Assembly (NCBI RefSeq): GCF_050947335.1
Contig: NC_134993.1
Coordinates: forward strand, 14,942,001 to 15,006,000
Length of the DNA: 64,000 nucleotides
Direction: 5' to 3'
Source of the DNA: Megachile rotundata
Lineage: Eukaryota; Arthropoda; Insecta; Hymenoptera; Megachilidae
A program made the translations under genes and the position numbers. Positions 13,198 to 27,355 of the stretch are shown in pieces (positions within the stretch are counted from its first letter, which is position 1; each line of letters starts with the position of its first letter). Below the pieces are notes generated by a model. The model had not been told where the DNA came from and did not search any database. It saw only the letters and a list, made by a program, of their open reading frames with translations.

Positions 13198-16100
13198 CTA
13201 GGACGAACCGCGTGGCTGTTGCTGCTGCTGTTGTTGCTGTTGCTGCTGCTGCATGTAAAATCCGAAGGGGCGAGATTCGAGGGTAGACGAAGAGAACGAC
13301 GAGGAAGATGCGTTCATATTGGACGAGGATATTAAGGAGCCCGATCCTGAGGGACGCTGCGCGGACTTCTGTTGATTCATCGACGCTATGGTTTGTTGAG
13401 ATCGTAGAGGAACCGGAAGCGGTCGTTGGACTTTCCTGCCTTGATGATGACCCGGGGTACGGTACCCTTGGTGGCCTGGACCGGTTGGCCTCAGGCGGGG
13501 TCTGCCGGGACCTCTCCGAATCGTCGGAGGAGCTCCCCTGCCTGACATAGCGCCTAGAGTGCCTACGGGTCCTAGAGGACCCACCGTGCTGGGACCGTCG
13601 CCTTCTGCTGGACCGGATGTCCCTTGTATCCCTGTAACATGGTAATTCTTAACATTATGTCTGAACGCATCTGAGTCCATGATTGTATCTGAAAAAATTT
13701 ATGTATTCCAGAAAATACAAGGCAAATGGTAATTAAATTATGAGAATGGATTATCGAGATGTGGAGGAATGCGTGGAGTGATAAGAATGTCCTGGAGCGA
13801 CGAATTTCGCGAGAAAGAGGACGCTCATGCCCCTGAACATTTTCACGATTATAATGGCAGATGCAGGCTACGAAGGCCCTCCATTTAACGTGGAGTGGTC
13901 TGACCAGTTAATCGGTTATTCACCGGTACACCGCGGCATGGAAGACAAACTCGAAAGATCGTGCCACGGCATCTATTCAAGTGATCGCACAGGAGCCGGC
14001 CACGAGGACGAGCCAAGGGTGTACAGAGGGGAAGAGAATTTAATGAGATAGCGAAGAGAGAAAAATTCTGGGCGAAGGAGGAGGGTGAGTGACAGGGTCG
14101 GAGGTCAGTAGCCGAGCAAGGATGTACGATGCTCCTTGTCTTCTTCCTTCCTTCCTTTCGCTCATTCTTTTTCCCTTTTCCTGTTTCAGAGTCGTCGACA
14201 TTCCTTGCCACGTTTCTCGATCCTTTCAGGAGACGCTCTTCAGCCACCTCGCGAGAGGAACTTCGAGTGGCCACTCGAGAACAAAAGGACCAAGGGTGAG
14301 AAAAGCTCGGGCTCGACTCGTCTCTTTGCAGAAGAGCGAGTCGTTACGTGCTTTCGAAATTCTGCACGCGATTTCGTCGACGAGATTTCGAAATCCTTGA
14401 AAAGCTTGCCACGATAACGGTTCGTATTATCAACTACGATTGCCAGAAAAATTTATGTACATTTTATTCACTTGGTCTGAACAGAAAAACCAGAAAACTC
14501 AAGGAGACTGAAGTTTAACAAGAACAAGATGAAGTTTAATAAGGACAAGATGAAGTTTAACAAGGACAACATGAAGTTTAACAAAAAGGACAACATGAAG
14601 TTTAACAAGAAGGACAACATGAAGTTTAACAAGAAGTACAACATGAAGTTTAACAAGAAAGACAACATGAAGTTTAACAAAAAGGACAACATGAAGTTTA
14701 ACAAGAAGTACAACATGAAGTTTAACAAGAAGGACAACATGAAGCTTAACAAAAAGGACAACATGAAGTTTAACAAGGAAGACAACATGAAGTTTAACAA
14801 GAAGTACAACATGAAGTTTAACAAGAAGTACAACATGAAGTTTAACAAGAAGTACAACATGAAGTTTAACAAGAAGTACAAAATGAAGTTTAACAAGAAG
14901 GACAACATGAAGTTTTAGTACCAATATAAAATAACAGCATTGCAAATAGAAAGCAATGATTCAGTCGTATGACACAATTAGATGAGAGTAACACAAAATG
15001 GCACTCACAGGATTTAAAGCAGAATAAGATCGCCACAAAAGCGAAAGAAGAATCGATCCTAATTGAATTCATATCCAGGCACGCAGGCAACGAGGGGTCG
15101 GTTAAAATATTTTCGCGTCGAGGGTCCGCGATTCCCGCGAAAAGCACGCGTGGGTGAGATTCCCGGCGGGAGATAGAGCCCGGTGTACAAAGAGGGTCTG
15201 CAGAAGTTTCGAGGTAGCTGGAAGAGCGAATGGAACGCGAGGATCCGCGGAATGCCGACCGTCCGGCTGGCAGTATCCTCGTCCTATCTTCTCGCATTAT
15301 CCTGCCGTATCTCAGCCCGACAGCCGAACTCCTTCGTCCTTTACCGACCGGCTTCTTTCACCCATACCCTGAAGGGCCGTCTCCCGGCAGTTTGAAGCCG
15401 GAGAAAATTATTGCATTCTAAAACGAGGGACAATGAAATAGTTTCGTACCCTCGATCCCTTCAAGGTATAATGAATTGCTCGATATCGTAATGATAGGAA
15501 GAGTTTAAGCACTGAGATTATGAAGGGGCTTTAGCCTTGAAGTTATAGCTTTTATAATTTTAATCTTAAACTCAAAGTTTCAAGGTTTTGAAATTCTCTA
15601 ACAGATATATTTTTGTAGGTTTGACAAGGATTATGATGGTAGGAGGATGCTAGTTGGCCTTGAAGAATTTGCAGATTTGAAGATTTGTATATTGTTATAA
15701 CTAACCTATAAGTTAGTCTCTAAGTCTCTAGTCTTAAGTTGAAAGTCTCTAACAAATATTTTTGTAGGTTTAAATGAGCCAATGGAATTTGAAAGAAGAT
15801 TGACCCGTCGCGGAACCATAAGCTGTTCCAACCACTCGAACTGGTTGAAATTACTTTCCGTTACACGACACGGAAATATGATGGAAGCAATGCGAGCAAG
15901 ATGACACGGTGCGGTACGATCAGGTACGGCACGATTCGACTGAAACCAACCCCCTACATCTTCCCTTTCGAACCATCCCCAACAGTTATCTACTCGCGAA
16001 TTAACATTATGAATACGAATCGTTCATGCAATTTTATCGTTAAAAACTTTGCAAACTGAATATTCACGCATGTTTCAGAATTCCATGAATTTTCAGGACA

Positions 16101-19100
16101 GAATTTTCGCAAATGCACATCTCAGAAGGGCATCATATTACTTTGGATACATCGATCATGTCTCGTTCGCATCTCCATCGATGTCCTAAATACAAGAATG
16201 TGCAAAGGGAATTTAAGGTTCGAATAACCAGAGTAATAAATGAATGTAATTATGTAAAATTGGAAGCAAAGATCAAGAAAGAAAAGATACACGGAGGAAG
16301 ATACAAAAGTCTAATTACCAAACGAAACAAGAAGGACATGACAAACAAACAAAAACGAAGAAGACAAAGTAACGAAATGATAGTAGAAAGGAGAAGGAGA
16401 AAAGAGAGGGGTGAGCGAGTTCCAAAAACCTAAGAAGAGCATCATCGATCGCAGCTGTCGCGTTCGCTCCGCACCTGCTATTGTCCGCTCGCTTTCCAGT
16501 CCGACGACAAGTGAGAGAAAAGGAGAAAGAGAAGAGAACGACCCCTTTCCTTTCCGTATATGTAGCACGAAAACATCGTGCAACGCGCGAGGTGCCGTGG
16601 CGCACGTTGCCCGCGTAAACTTCGGTCCACGTGTCGTTTCGTTTCGTTGCGTGAGGCCACCTACTCGTGTGGCTCGCTTTCGTCGAGCCTTCTCGCCTCT
16701 CTCCTTTTTCCTTTTTTGCTCCTTGTCACGCATCTCCTTTTGCGTTATGCAACGATACACGCGCGACAAATTGTTCTCCAAAATTCGACTGTTAACAACA
16801 TTCCAATTGCAAAGAAGAGAAGTTCTTTTTGGCAGTCATTTGCATCGAGCTTGGAGTTAACACAAGTGCCGCTTTGAGACTTTTTATAAAAGGGAGTAGT
16901 AAGCCCGGATCAATAGAATGATCAGTTTGTGGCAAAAAGTAACCACCTAAGCCAAGATAAGCCCGTCCCAGAAGACACGTCCTCGAACGACATGAAAACC
17001 GCGAACGAATGAGTCACTGGACTTACTTCGATGGGGGTAGATATCTCGAAGGGTAAATCGCGTACCCTTAGGAAACAACGCCAACTGTTCCCTGAAGCAC
17101 TTGCGCACATGTAACCGCGAGGGAATTTCGATGGACCCACGGACCCTGGGGTACTTTCTTTTTTGCACCGAGCGAAACCCCATGAGAACCCGACCAAGTG
17201 GTGCGATACAGACAAAACTGGGGTTCGGATCTATGAAAGAGTCAGAGGAATTAACGGGGTCGATTCGAGGGGAAACGCGTCACGAAAAGTCATTTTCATC
17301 GGTGTGGACCATTTCGAATTTGGTCCCCGTTCTCTTTTAATCCTCTTAACTGTATCGCGAACTGTTGTGGAGTCGGTCGTTTCTCAGCGACTTAAGCTTA
17401 AGTTTCGAGTGAGAATTTCACAGATGGAGGATTTAAGGACGCACGAACGTACATGCAAGTTCTCTTCCGTTATGCGCAAATGATTTCCAGAATCAATAGC
17501 ACGCGATTTTACAAATAGTTTACGTGAATTTCACAGATGAAGAGATTCAGGTCTCGTTTCGCGTTTTCGAGGACAACTGTATACACTTTAATCTGTGCTG
17601 CAATCTGCTCAATATTCCTGCCTTGATTATATGCACCTGATTTTCTGTAGCGTGCAATATAAACAGGATAAAAGCTGTCCCAGTTAATTATCCGAGTTAA
17701 TCGCATCAGTCGATTGTATAAATTAAATATTACACGAGCTTAACGTTCGAAGTTCGGTGTGCAAGGGTGTTTGCATATTCATCGCTTTACATTTTTTTCC
17801 CTCTTGCAATAAACCTCGACATCATTTAGTGTTATCGATAAACTAGTATGTAATCGCGTGAACAAAATACTCACCGTGTTGAAAAGTTTGTTCATTGGCT
17901 ATACTACTGCTGGTCGGAGACAAAGATGACGGTGACTGAGGATCGCTAAGACCCTTTGAAGGATGAAGCAAGAGTAGACCTCTACCCTTTCCTCCAACAG
18001 GACCTCCTCGACGAGACCCACGAGGTCTGCCTCTTTTACTAGTACCGCGAACGTTAGGTCTCATTCGAACTCCAGTTCCACTGCTGAAGGGCATGTGATG
18101 CTCCAGACGATTGACCTTCCCAGCTTCTCCAAATTGGCTAATTCGTGATTGTCGAGTGTCACTCGAGGTTGCTCCTACGGGTCCATCGACGTCGACCACG
18201 AGTCCGTCGTTACTTGTCTCGTCCTGAGTGAATTAAATTGTTATTAAGAGAAAACAGGCATGTCTTCGTATATGTATACAGACCTCTGATTTAACTGGAC
18301 TTGTTGGTACACTGTAGTCATCTGTGCTATCAAGGATTTGTTGATGATTGTTGAGGTGATAGGGCTGAATACCACTTTGACTGTTCTCGTTGGAATTGGA
18401 CTGAAATCCGTCACCGATCTTATCACCGTTCGCGTCAGACAAGCAGGGCTTCTTCGCGTCACCCTGGAAATGCAAGAAAAATTAAAGTTAGTTCAGAGAA
18501 GAACCGCTTGAAATAATGTTAAGGAAAGAATGAAAGTAAGATTCTATCAGTAAGGGAGAAATGGAGAATGAGAAGACTGGGGACTGATAGCTCTAAGGGC
18601 ATCGAGCTTACCTTGACCGGAAGCGCGGTTAACTTCCTCTTCCGGTCCCTCTCCTTATGGTATAGGTTCAACTCGAGTCGGACATCCTCAGCATGCTGCT
18701 TTCTCTCCTCGCTCCGTTGGCTATCTGAAATATATAAACGTGGGCTTGTATATACGGGGACGTTCGTTACTTCTTTTTTATTATTATTCGTTATTAAGGT
18801 ATTAGCATAACCTAACGAGCATAATGTAATTGCACCAACATTCTTTCCATCCTCTTATCTATCCCTTTTTGTCTAACTTGGTATAGTTTGTGTAACATGA
18901 TGCAACCAAAATTGCACCTGAATTAGTAACAATATTTAGACTAAAGATTATAGAATTTTTATAGAGGTTGTGAAGTTTTTATATATTTTAACTTCTCGTC
19001 TGCTTTAATAATTTGTTTACTTTTGTACTGATTTGTTATTATAAATCACTCCATCAAAATTAGCATCTGATGCATTTTGTGATACTTACATTTGGCTTCA

Positions 19101-22100
19101 ATCTCTTCATCATCCAACAACAGGGAAACAACTTCCTTAGGCTTCAATGTATCTGGTTTAAAGTTTCCACCGCTAATTACCATACGTTGTATCTAAAAAA
19201 AATTCATCAGCAAATTACTCCCAAGTCTGACATTCAAAAACTTGATTTCTGAAGTCCAACACCGACCTCGCTCTTTTCTCGAGCACGCTGCAGTATCCTC
19301 TCCTCGATAGTTCCTTTGCAGATCAATCGATACACCGTAACCTGCTTCGTTTGTCCTAGCCTGTGAGCGCGATCCATAGCTTGCTGATCCACCGTTGGAT
19401 TCCAATCACTGTCATAGAATATTACCTGCAAAATAATTTTGCTTTAGTATCAAGTTATAATTAAACATTGCAATTTCTGAATACACTTGAGTCTCGCTAT
19501 ATGGCCCATGAAACATTTCCCAAATTCAATTTTTAAAAATTTCCAAAGGGAAACCTTATAAGAAGACTGTACTGTAATGTAAAATTGACAAAAGTTTTTA
19601 AAAATTATTTCCTTTCTTGTATAAAAGAATTATCATGTTTTGAAATCTGTGAAAATAGAATTCAGATATCTGTTACACGGTGCTCTAGATAGAGACAGTT
19701 CTCTTTCTATTCGATATTCGAACGAGGGCATATGCAAATGCATTTGATAATGCATACCTACGGCCCACATTCGTGCACTTTCGTACGTAACAGAATGCAA
19801 AGTTTCGGCACTGCAGGGGAACGACCCTGACCAAAAGTCTTATCGATCCTATCAATTAATTTGCGGCAACATTTCGCCTGCAGTCAAGATATATGCACGT
19901 TCCTATTCAAATACTGCTTCGTTCATCTGAACACGTGATAAATAGTTCCATTTGTAACATCGTTATTAAAGATCTTTTCTTGCTAACATCAAATTTACGT
20001 GAAAAGTTACTACACAGAGTACAGTTCTATTATCTATCTGCATATCATGAAAAATGATATTTGATCTGACACGCTTCCAGTCTTGTTAAATCGATGACAG
20101 ATACTGAAGACTATCGTGATCAAATACTGTCTCCAAGAGAAACGAAATAGTGATTCCTCACGCTATGTATACATTTGGTTCTTATGCTATAGCGTTTCTG
20201 ATCAATTACTATTGTCACAGTTGTTTGTCTTTAATTCCAGAATAAACGAAACGTTGCTCGAATTAATTTCTCCCACACTTGAAGACGTGCACTCCTTTGT
20301 ACACTCCACAGCCAAGAGAAGCCCACGTCGCACCCAAGGTACCATGTCAAAGGATGAAATTACTAACCGTGTCCGCAGCAGTGAGATTTATTCCCAGTCC
20401 TCCAGCTCGGGTGCTCAATAGAAAGACAAAAATATCCGCCCTGAAATATGAAACAACCCCTGTAGAACTGAATAGTCAGATAGGATGTGTTTAGTATGGA
20501 AATTCATTCAAAGTGCCTGGCACTTAGAGGATTTCCTATATGAAATGCATAGGCTACGTTAATATTTGTACCACTAAAGTACAACTGAAATATCAGTATT
20601 AATATTGGTAGAAAAAAATTTGTCTTTTTGCAAGTCTGTTAAATCGTGTATTCCTGACAGGCAGACAGTGCAGCTGTCGGGACAGGGCGATTCGCCGATT
20701 AATTCGTTGATTATACACGAGTGAGCGAAGGGCATACTTTAGACATGCAACACGATACAGGACTAATACATATTCTAAACAAGAAAAAGAGTTCGTGTAG
20801 TTCGTTATCCTCATTAAAAATATAACCCCCTTCTAGATCTAGAGATATTAAAATGTCTTGTTACATTTTATAAGAAAAGTTACCGTTTCTGAAAATCTGC
20901 GACCATGTCACGTCGATCTGAGATTTTAGAAGAACCGTCTAATCTCATGAAAGTGTGTTTCCTATGATACATATATTCCTACAACAAAAATGCAATGTTC
21001 AATCTCGTATAATTACAATGTTACATAGAATTAGATTTTAATACCTCTAATAGATCAATCATCTTTGTCATCTGAGAATAAATGAGAACTCGATGACCTT
21101 GTTCTTTGAGGCGACGCAAAAGACTGTCCAATACTGACAATTTTCCTGCATCCGTCACTAAGGTTTGCTTATCTAAATCATTAAAATAACATTCATTAAA
21201 ATTCATATAAAAAGATTTAAAGCGATATAAAAAATAATTACCCGGTACGATAATATTTGACCAGCCATTAATCGGTGTACATGCAGATATTCCACCGTAT
21301 GGTTCGACGGAAAATGTTGGTATTGTCTGTGCTACACGAGAATGAGAGCTCTCTCGTGACGATGAAGTAGAGAGAGCTTGTTCACAACCGAACCAAAGAA
21401 GTCGTTGACCAAAGTTTCCGCCGCATTCTTCGTGTCTCCTCCACGCACACGCTGCAGAACTATTACTAACATACAGTTTTCGCGGACTAGCTTGAACCTA
21501 AAATTAACAGCCACTTATTGCATTGCTCGTTATTACTGCATTCTATTGAGTCGCTTAAATACCTTAGGATAAGTATCGCAAATAAAAGATGGAATGGTAG
21601 TTTGTTGACAGTATCGCATTATCGGTGGTCTGGGAAGGTGAGGATGTTCTGGTAACAAAGTAACTTTTGACTCTTCTTGTTCTGCTTTGGTAGAAGGAAG
21701 TATCCTCTGCGAAACACAAAGCAAGTATATAGATGCTTCATTAAATAACACGAAAAATATTTTTAAATTATCCTCAACCTTCAATAATTGATTAGCTGCT
21801 TTTTTACTACTACGCAGAATTCGATGGGCAACCGTTTCAGGCATTGAATGAATGACATGTGTCGTATGAGTATATACAGGTTCTCCCTCGATTATCTTTC
21901 GCGTGAATATTAAATTCTGCAACGATCGTGACGAGCTGTTAACCCTCCTAGGTAGAAGAATCATTTCATTTCTAGGTATTTCTGTTCTCTCGTCGGCGTT
22001 CCAATCTTCCCAATAATGCATCATCTTTATCTTTCTTTCCATTATAGTCGCAAGACATAATCTGAACAGGTATAATAAACTTAGTGCCATGAATCATTAG

Positions 22101-25100
22101 ATACGTTTGGTTTGAACAGTTCTATATACCTGAATAATATACCAACGATAAATATTTGATTTATTTCCATTGGAGATAAGTTAATAAATCGACTGAAAGA
22201 GAAGAAATTTTGAGAGAAATCTGCGCTGCCATCGTGAAGAGTTCGATGTATGTGTTCCGTAGCAAATATAAATAACTTATTGTACAACAAGTGATCTTTG
22301 GATGGCAACGAGAGGTGCAAGAGTCCCTCTATATATAACAATGCGGGCATTTCGTAACATTCTGTACGCATGAATAATGGAGATTTAGCATCTCTGCGTT
22401 CGAACAGTTCTGGATGATTGCAAACCTGAAATTAGCATTATAAAGAAAATATTCATAGACATGCAAAGTGGTGTGACATATTAATTACTACCTTTCGGAA
22501 TTGCATGACTAGATTCATAAGATTTGATGTGAAATTTTTATCATTTGTTGCAGTATCACCGCCGCCCACTGTATAATGTAATAAATCTTCTATCCTAATT
22601 TTCTTCTTCAATGCTGTACAAAAAGCATATCACAGTTATGACAACTATAATAATTACACATATAAAAAATATATTCTTACCCGAATAAAGTAGCTTTTGA
22701 CGAGTGGTGAGCGGACAATACACCATTACTTCGATTTTGTCCGATAATTCATTTTCCACATCCTTCTTTATTCTTCGTAACATGAAGGGTTTCAGAATCA
22801 TATGCAATCTCGATAAATGCTCTAAATAAAAAAATATATATGTATACCTATTTATAAACTTTGTAACAGTAATCCTTACTTTCATCGATCCCCGTTTTGT
22901 TTTCTGCATGGCTCTCGATATCTTTGGAAAACCATTCATTGAATTCATCGTGAGAATCGAATAAAGTAGGCATTATAAAATGTAACAATGCCCATAACTC
23001 TGCCATACTGTTCTGAATAGGTGTACCGCTAAGTAACAATCTATTGCGGCAACTAAATCCAAGTAATAACTTCCATCTCATACTGTAAAAGCGTATTAAC
23101 ATATTAAGTGCTCATAACGAAATTAAAAGGTCAATAAACACCGACCTGCTGGTGCTTTTTATAGCTTGTGCTTCGTCTAAAATCATGTACTGCCACTTTA
23201 TTCTGTTAAAATACTTATAATCGGTAATAACTAATTGATAACTGGTTATCACAACGTGAAATGAAGCTTCTTTTGTATGTAAATCTTTAGTGTCCCAAAA
23301 TTGTCTCAATATTTTCCGTTCCTGTGGATTACCCCAATATGGAACCACTTTGAACATTGGTACAAATCGTGCCATTTCCTGTTGCCAATTGTGTAACGTC
23401 GAAGCAGGCGATATGATTAAAAATGGTCCCCACACAGCTGCGAAAAACATTATAATTTACTCGCCATGTTTTAAAATGTAACAACAATGTTGAAAAAAGA
23501 CGTACAATATCTTTCAGCAACATGACACAAAAACGCTATAGATTGTACAGTTTTTCCTAAACCCATTTCATCTGCCAAAATTCCACTAATACCCTAAAAG
23601 GAATATCAATTATTAATATCTTTGTTTTTAAAAAGGATGATGTTATGGATAGTTTAATACATGAACCAACCTGATCATACAAATTAGCTAACCAATTCAT
23701 TCCTTTCAATTGATATCCTTTAAGATTTCCTTTAAAAATCGAGGGCTGCGGATGTTCCAGATTTTCAGGGGTATCGCTAAGTCGTAACTCTTGAGATGCT
23801 GTTGCGGTATCAAACTGTTTTGCCCTAGCTTTTTCATTGTCAAATGCTTCAGTAGCATTCTTTTTCGCTTTCTGTTTCATGACTTCACTGTATAACAAAT
23901 AATTATTATAATATTTTGTTGTTTCGATATTCATTAAATATTTACCTGTCATAATCATCGATCCCAACAAGTCTCGGATTTTTTTCCTCGTCTAGCTGAT
24001 TTAAAATTCTCAACTGTTCTTCGGGCGAAGCCTTTCCTAATTTTCGGGACATAAAATGAGCATACAATTCAGTTTGAGTTATAAGAAAGTTTAACTTTCT
24101 TTGTTGCCGTTTTGCCTAAAACATGAAGGAATTTAAATCAGATCTTAGTTTGTAAGTAAATGTAACAAATTACGAAGGTAATTAATCACCTCAATCAACT
24201 CGACATCCATTTTTCTCTGCTCTTCAGCTTCTTTTTCTAATCTTCTCCTTGTTTCACGTTCGACTCGGTCGTAACGTTTCCAATAGGCTTGCATTTCTCT
24301 TGTTAGACGTTTTGCTTTCCAGATAGTCTCTTTCATGTTTCTCTGTGACTATAAACATGAAAAAAACATACAAAATTTTTAATTATCCTTAAATATATAT
24401 AAGCAATAACAGAGATGCAGTACTACTCACTTGCATAGCCTTTTGTCTCCAATGTCTCATGCAGTGCTGTGCTACTTTCTTACAACTAATTAACATTTCC
24501 TTATGATTATTAGTTTTTGCTCTTTGTACTTTTCCCAGTTCCTTTTTAGACATCATTACCCAAATTTTTCGTCTTCTCATTGCCATTACTTCAGGACTTT
24601 TATTGTTATGCTTCTTCCTTCCGCGTGGTCGAGGTTGATGACGCATTATTGCTTCCAATTCAGCTTCATCTAATTCCTCTTCTTTGGGAATAGTACGATC
24701 CCATTCTTCTTCTGGATATTCACCTTCCTAAAAACCATGTATGATAATAATCTAGGATAAGCGGCGATTTCGATTTCACATACAAGGTAATCTTCTGATG
24801 GTCTATGGCGGGGAAGTTTTTCCTTTTTTATTTTTATCACTTTTTTCTCTGGCTTCTTTTCTTTCTTCTTTTTATTTCCAACTATTAATTTCTGATGTTC
24901 TAAAAATCTGTCATAACTTGACAATAACCCAGCACTATAATATTGGTACTGAATGTTCTGAAAATAATTATTATTTATTGTATGGATATGTACCTCTCCC
25001 TAATACAATTTTAGTTTAAATAAATTGATCTTACCTCTGGTTTCTGATAAAAACGAGCTTGGTACTTTTTCCTAAGTATATGAAACTTTAACATTTCTTG

Positions 25101-25610
25101 AAAATCTTCTTCTGTTATAGGACTATCTGTATCAGATCCTGAAGCTGAACTATCAGATGAATCACTCAATAGAATATCCTGCAACCATCTACGTTCCTCT
25201 CCCACACTTGACATGTTGTATAGTCTCAATTTATTTATTCTCTCCTCTATAAAATTAAAAATTAGTACACAATACAATGGAGCAAAATATTACTTTTAAA
25301 ATACATAAATCATTTCCACACCTTCTTTACGAATCAGAACATTATCGAGATAATTGTCTGATCCTTCTGAAGATTCTGAAGATACAGATTTATCATCCTC
25401 GCTGTAAAAGTAAAGAGAATACAAATTTTTCATCATGTTTACAGTTATCTAAATTTTATTTAAATGTGAAATCTACCTAGCTGGATCTTGAAACAGTTCG
25501 TTAATCTGTCTTAGAAAGGGCTGTACATTAAGGCTACGCTCCAATCTTTGCAGGTGCAAAGGAGCAGCCATTTCTGCTTCTAATCTCATCGTGCGTGCCC
25601 TATCTGTCAT
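13198..25610 (-). CDS. Ino80: INO80 chromatin-remodelling ATPase (complete, 26 coding exons)
   Basis: Catalytic ATPase of the INO80 nucleosome-remodelling complex, acting in the nucleus. Coding exons in order: 25610-25477, 25401-25322, 25246-25035, 24957-24784, 24727-24431, 24348-24190, 24115-23946, 23887-23671, 23593-23506, 23437-23146, 23082-22880, 22821-22681, 22613-22492, 22425-22130, 22061-21779, 21706-21563, 21497-21242, 21172-21045, 20978-20884, 20440-20368, 19425-19267, 19192-19090, 18724-18612, 18463-18284, 18223-17875, 13631-13198. Every junction has GT/AG and phases agree; the sum is 4902 nt, 1633 aa, close to fly Ino80 as I recall it. Visible parts: acidic serine-rich N-terminus; DBINO region about 245-375 (KRLTREMQAYWKRYDR); SNF2 ATPase with DEMGLGKT near 488-495 and DEAQ at 598-601; the long INO80-type insertion; helicase C with YMRLDG-like FMRLDGSSKIS and DRAHRLGQT near 1210; AT-hook-like KRGRPRG and GPGRPR; a terminal poly-Q. 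An AG just upstream of the ATG suggests a spliced 5' UTR. Confidence 0.96.
13216..13251 (-). repeat. Ino80: Poly-glutamine tract near the INO80 C-terminus
   Basis: Twelve consecutive glutamine codons, a mix of CAG and CAA, lie five residues before the stop codon at 13198-13200. The CAA interruptions usually stabilise such tracts. The preceding ~50 residues are serine/asparagine-rich, so the whole tail is probably disordered. Confidence 0.9.
13632..17874 (-). other. Ino80: Largest Ino80 intron (4.2 kb)
   Basis: It separates the last coding exon (13631-13198) from the penultimate one (18223-17875). The donor is GTGAGT directly after position 17875 and the acceptor TTACAG precedes 13631. It holds a 24-bp minisatellite at 14508-14915 and no convincing internal gene. 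ORFs on either strand here (13827-14400, 15154-15421, 16311-16877, 16922-17483) lack family features. Confidence 0.8.
14508..14915. repeat. 24-bp minisatellite, ~17 copies, in an Ino80 intron
   Basis: The core unit is AACATGAAGTTTAACAAGAA plus GGAC or GTAC. The first copies are 21 bp and the rest 24 bp, so the length is always a multiple of three. On the plus strand it reads as MKFNKKDN/MKFNKKYN repeats from 14529 to 14918. On the minus strand two frames are open (LLNFML-type and VKLHVVLL-type). The open frames follow from a stop-free unit whose length is divisible by three, so I do not call a gene. Confidence 0.93.
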
Positions 25611-27199
25611 TACCAGTTTATATAAAATTCAATAACCTACAATAATAAAAAGATTATTGTCAGTAACAACATTAAAATCTTTATTCGCATTGGAAACAAC
25701 CTTTATCATATCCTTTACACTACGCTTTATAAAATCCTTCTAACATGTATAAAATACTATTTAATTATGCAAACTGAGTATGATCAATCACTAAAATAAA
25801 TTGATTTAAAATAGCAACATCCACAGACCCGTTGTCAAGGAAACAAATACTTGATCTGCAACATGTACGAACCTAATATCATTCTGTGATTATTTGACAT
25901 TTCAATAAATACATTAAATGATTTTGATAGTACGTGTTACATGGACGACAGGAAATATTTCGTGTAATTCGTACATTGCGTGTAGCCAAAATAAAACATC
26001 TATGTTGCGCTCTGTATTAATAAAAGCATATAGGATTTTGCTCCTTACTGCATTGCCACAATGCTAGATTGTTTATTTTGTGTTTCCTGTAACGGGTAAT
26101 ACATGTTAAAGGCGTGCGATCGCCGTGTGGAACCGTGTGTAACCAATTACATTATATAAGGTGAATGACACGACGAATCGAGCTGATGCGGTTATAATTT
26201 CGCGAAATATTCGATAGTTTTGGATCACCTTCGGTTTGGTTAGAAGTAGCCCCACTTATTTAGCACGTAAGATAGGGTCGACCGCGAGGAAATGATTCCC
26301 TTTGTTCACATTGAAATTGGGTGTATCAGTCGGAGGGAAATACATAGTAGAAAGAAGCCTAGAGAACGCAGACATTTGGCGTGCCATAAAACCAGGGCAG
26401 GGATAGGGCATATTGTGGGCCACCATTTTTGTTTTCAATAGGTGGCGCCACGTTAGTCAACCGTATAGATGATCCACGGCTTTACCAACATTTCTTTGCT
26501 GACAAACTAATTTTGTTATTCTTCTTTGCGCAATATATGCCTGGTCTTTAAATATACAATATTATATATGACGATGTTTATTTTAATCATGATTGCGATT
26601 TACTTTGCTAAACTTTTTCTTTATGTTCAATTATTGATTTTAAAAATAAAATATCTAATTTCATAATCGTATGTAACTTAGTTTCACAAGAGTAACATCA
26701 TGAAACTTTATCTACATTTTATTTCAGAGTATTTAAACTATGATGGTGCTTTTCTAAAACATTTCATTTTAAAGACAGTGTTGCTGAAATCTTTATTCAA
26801 ATTTGCCGCGCAACTTGCTGCGCACAGTATCCTGAACTAAAAACTATCTACACACACTTACAGTTACCCGCCAGTATAATAAAAATCGTTAAAAATAACA
26901 ATAAATTTATAATAAAAGCAAAATAAACGAAGCTTTGAATAATTATAGTATTTATTACTTTGAATACAGTAAATGCGTAACTTCTTCGCAATACAGCGTT
27001 TCAGAGAAATGGAGTAATAGTCAAAACAAAAGATATTACAGAATATTATTTCATGTAATGTATCAATTTTAAAATTATGAGCTTCTTCTAAATTATAATT
27101 TTATTTTATTAAAGTTATTGATTGTAATTTATGTTATATTCTCCTTTAGTTTTAAGGTTAGGCGTCTGGTGTCGAGATTCAGATAGCCAGCAACTTTGT
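25611..27199. promoter_or_regulatory. Divergent interval between Ino80 and the SR-protein gene
   Basis: Ino80 is transcribed to the left and the SR gene to the right, so both promoters and the first Ino80 UTR exon should lie here. Immediately upstream of the Ino80 ATG (25610) the minus strand shows an acceptor-like TTATTGTAG, consistent with a spliced 5' UTR. The remainder is AT-rich; the GC-richer patch at about 26090-26460 is the likeliest promoter core. No TATA or initiator element could be assigned with confidence. Confidence 0.4.
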
Positions 27200-27355
27200 T
27201 TTCCGTTATGTGAACCCCGTTTTGTTTCCGTTATTGCAGCGAGCCATCTTACTTCAGACGCCGATCATTACTTCTTCTAGTAATTTCAGTGGTATCGTGT
27301 CGTAGAAGAACATAAGGGTTTAGTGGTCAAAGAAAATTTGTTTCACTTGTATCAG
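27200..27355 (+). other. B52: Probable non-coding first exon of the SR-protein gene
   Basis: A GC-richer stretch ends at CAG followed by GTAAGT (27356 on), an excellent 5' splice site. The next acceptors in the same direction are those of the start-codon exons at 29391 and 29550. The exon has no long open frame. Its 5' boundary is a guess. Confidence 0.5.

Noticed and set aside
14468..14945. Hydrophobic repeat proteins on the minus strand (LLNFML and VKLHVVLL repeats)
   Set aside because: They are readings of the 24-bp intronic minisatellite; several frames are open at once because the unit length is a multiple of three.
16113..16877. Overlapping ORFs on both strands in the long Ino80 intron
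   Set aside because: Lysine/arginine- or serine/phenylalanine-rich low-complexity frames with no splice signals in phase and no family resemblance.
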